Part shown: piece after piece, positions 62,521 to 64,000 of the stretch | How positions within the stretch are numbered: the first letter of the stretch is position 1 | How the letters are laid out: the number at the start of each line of letters is the position of its first letter | Assembly (NCBI RefSeq): GCF_000423505.1 | Contig: NZ_AUIC01000003.1 | Location: 372,001 to 436,000 of the forward strand | Direction: 5' to 3' | Length of the DNA stretch: 64,000 nt | Origin: Pseudoclavibacter soli DSM 23366 | GTDB taxonomy: Bacteria; Actinomycetota; Actinomycetes; Actinomycetales; Microbacteriaceae | Position numbers and translations under genes: made by a program | Notes under the pieces: model-generated | The model's input: only the letters and a program-made list of their open reading frames with translations | What the model was told of the DNA's origin: nothing | The model's database searches: none

Positions 62521-64000
62521 ATGGACTTCTTCGGCCGACTCGACGCACACCTGACCGCTCTTCGCGGCCTGGTCGGCGACGTCGCGAGCGCCGAACAGCT
62601 GCCTGCGGTGGTCGCCGGGCTGCCCGACGATGCCGTGCTGCAGCTGCTCGATGCCTCAGCCGGGCTGGCCTCAGCAGCCGAGCGGCTGCGAGTGTTGGCG
62701 GCCGGTGTGGTGTCGGGGCGCTCCCGCAGAGAATACGGGCAACAGGGGCTCGCGCAGTCTACGGGGCATCGCGATCCGGTGTCACTGGTGCAGCACCTGA
62801 CCGGCAGCACGCGCGTCGAGGCGCTGCGCCAGGTGCGGGTGGGTGCGTCGCTGTACTCCGGAGTGCAGCCACCGCAGGGTGATGGCGAACCCGCGGGCGC
62901 AGCCACAGAGAGCGAGCCACCTCCGGAACCCCCTGAGCATCAGCCCTGGCACGCCGTGCTCTCGGCGGCTCTGCTGGCGGGCAGGCTCTCGGCTGCTCAG
63001 CACGATGCCATTCGTCGAGGGCTCGGCGACCCTCCAGAGCAAGCAGATCTCGTTGATGCCTGGCAGACCGCGGCCAGCGACCTTGCCGATCAGGCGCCAG
63101 ACTGCACTGTCGAAGAGTTGCGGCGCATGGCGCGATTCTGCCGTGACGCCCTCGACCCAGTCGGCGCGCAGGCACGGTTCGACGCGCGATTCGCACAGCG
63201 CTCGTTCCGCATGTGGGTCGACGAGCATGGGCAACACCATGGCCGCTTCGTGTTCGATGACGATGCTGCCAATGTGGTGCGCACAATTCTCGATGCGGCG
63301 CTGCGCCCACGCACCGGTGGTGTTCGTGCAGTTTCCGACGAAGAGCGCCGCCGCGATCGCCAGCTCGTCGACGACCCGCGCACTAACCAGCAGCTCGCCC
63401 ACGACCTGATGATCGACCTAATCGGCTCGGGCATGCACGCCGATGTCAAAACAGTGTTCGGCGTGCGCACCGCCGGAGTTCGCACTGTGCACGTGCGCCG
63501 CGCCGCGCATGACGAGCACGTGGCAGGTGGCCTCAAGGCACAGGGGGTCGGCCCAGCACAGTCACAGGCACAGGTGCCAACGCCAGCACCACCAGGAACA
63601 GCACCCGCACCCGGTCTGGCTTACACCGAAGACCGCATGCAGGTGGTACCGCCCAGCGTTGCCGCACGTCAGCATTGCACCTCAGGAGAAGTCAACGTCG
63701 GTTTCGATGAGCGCGGCACCCCGCTCAACGTGGGTCGCACCAAGCGCCTGTTCACCCCACAGCAGCGCATCGCTCTGGCCGTGCGCGACGGAGGCTGCCG
63801 CTGGCCCTCGTGTGATCGGCCTGCGTCTTTCTGCGAGGCACATCACATCGACCCATGGAACGCCGGAGGACGCACCGACATAGACCGAGGGGTGTTGCTC
63901 TGCCGATTCCACCATCTGCAGCTGCACAACAATGGCTGGGCGATCACCAGGCAAGCACAGGGTCCGTTTATATTGCATGCCCCCGACAACAGCCAGCAAG
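62521..64000 (+). CDS. DUF222/13E12-type HNH endonuclease-like protein, partial (runs off window)
   Basis: The frame is open from ATG 62521 to the window edge, at least 493 residues. The N-terminal 350 or so residues are the DUF222 helical domain; a Pro/Ala-rich linker lies at about 345-370; the HNH motif is at 425-470: CRWPSC, then EAHHIDPW, and CRFHHLQLH. These zinc-ligand Cys and His residues and the catalytic His pair are intact. Such proteins are multicopy in actinobacteria (13E12 repeat family) and often considered mobile. The start has no ribosome site but AAGAAT precedes it by 6 nt. The 186 nt before it hold nothing recognisable. The C-terminus is not in the window. Confidence 0.9.
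   Translation, partial: MDFFGRLDAHLTALRGLVGDVASAEQLPAVVAGLPDDAVLQLLDASAGLASAAERLRVLAAGVVSGRSRREYGQQGLAQSTGHRDPVSLVQHLTGSTRVEALRQVRVGASLYSGVQPPQGDGEPAGAATESEPPPEPPEHQPWHAVLSAALLAGRLSAAQHDAIRRGLGDPPEQADLVDAWQTAASDLADQAPDCTVEELRRMARFCRDALDPVGAQARFDARFAQRSFRMWVDEHGQHHGRFVFDDDAANVVRTILDAALRPRTGGVRAVSDEERRRDRQLVDDPRTNQQLAHDLMIDLIGSGMHADVKTVFGVRTAGVRTVHVRRAAHDEHVAGGLKAQGVGPAQSQAQVPTPAPPGTAPAPGLAYTEDRMQVVPPSVAARQHCTSGEVNVGFDERGTPLNVGRTKRLFTPQQRIALAVRDGGCRWPSCDRPASFCEAHHIDPWNAGGRTDIDRGVLLCRFHHLQLHNNGWAITRQAQGPFILHAPDNSQQ

Noticed and set aside
61456-62550. 364-codon minus-strand frame over the XRE and YchJ-like genes
   Set aside because: No family resemblance; the XRE protein has a clear helix-turn-helix in the other strand.

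Overview
The window is a contiguous piece of a high-GC actinobacterial chromosome, most likely from a Microbacteriaceae-type organism. The reasons are the GC-rich codon use, a 16S-23S spacer without tRNA genes, the order infC-rpmI-rplT-SpoU methyltransferase next to hisCBH-priA, DUF3117 and DUF1844 proteins, a 13E12/DUF222 HNH protein, a MshB-like (mycothiol-type) deacetylase, the succinylase branch of lysine synthesis, and many genes whose start codon lies 6-8 nt after a -10 hexamer (leaderless transcription). The family assignment is inference; genus cannot be read from the sequence by eye.

Layout. 1-4.7 kb: 5' two thirds of a 23S gene, spacer, complete 16S and the rrn leader with two near-identical promoters, all on the minus strand. 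4.7-17.8 kb: a long minus-strand run pheS-pheT-argC-argJ-argB-argD-argF-argG-argH-tyrS, that is two aminoacyl-tRNA synthetases flanking a complete arginine cluster with no argR inside it. 17.8-21.1 kb: glutamate-type ABC importer gluABCD. 21.2-23.3 kb: infC-rpmI-rplT and an RNA methyltransferase, with infC starting at ATT and preceded by a leader that can fold in alternative ways. 23.5-27.8 kb: DUF1844, SseB, then hisC-hisB-hisH-priA. 27.9-30.6 kb: an SOS locus (LysM membrane protein divergent from lexA) and hflX. 30.6-42.5 kb: housekeeping genes (methyltransferase, acyl-CoA synthetase, dapD, dapE, DUF3117, O-methyltransferase, tatB-like, Mrp, DUF1003, MgtE-like CBS protein, general stress protein, aminopeptidase P, PHP phosphoesterase). 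42.5-46.2 kb: efeUOB iron uptake. 46.3-56.5 kb: PIG-L deacetylase with a membrane tail, dapC, gltA, a copper-binding HMA protein with a CsoR-like operator, typA, glpX, rmuC and a YdcF-like membrane protein.

56.5-61.9 kb is the accessory region: a three-gene minus-strand restriction-modification operon (two methyltransferase-like subunits and a large SF2 helicase with a GIY-YIG-like N-terminus), controlled across a 95-nt gap by a divergent XRE regulator; the gap carries two exact 14-nt repeats. The two methyltransferase subunits are complementary: one has a canonical SAM-binding motif but no visible NPPY, the other has NPPY but a non-canonical SAM motif. This is the best candidate for an under-described system here. 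The window closes with a YchJ-like protein and a DUF222 HNH protein that runs off the right edge.

Three lysine genes (dapD, dapE, dapC) are scattered over 15 kb. The iron, copper, SOS and IF3 loci each show a recognisable control element next to the gene, which makes this stretch unusually informative about regulation.
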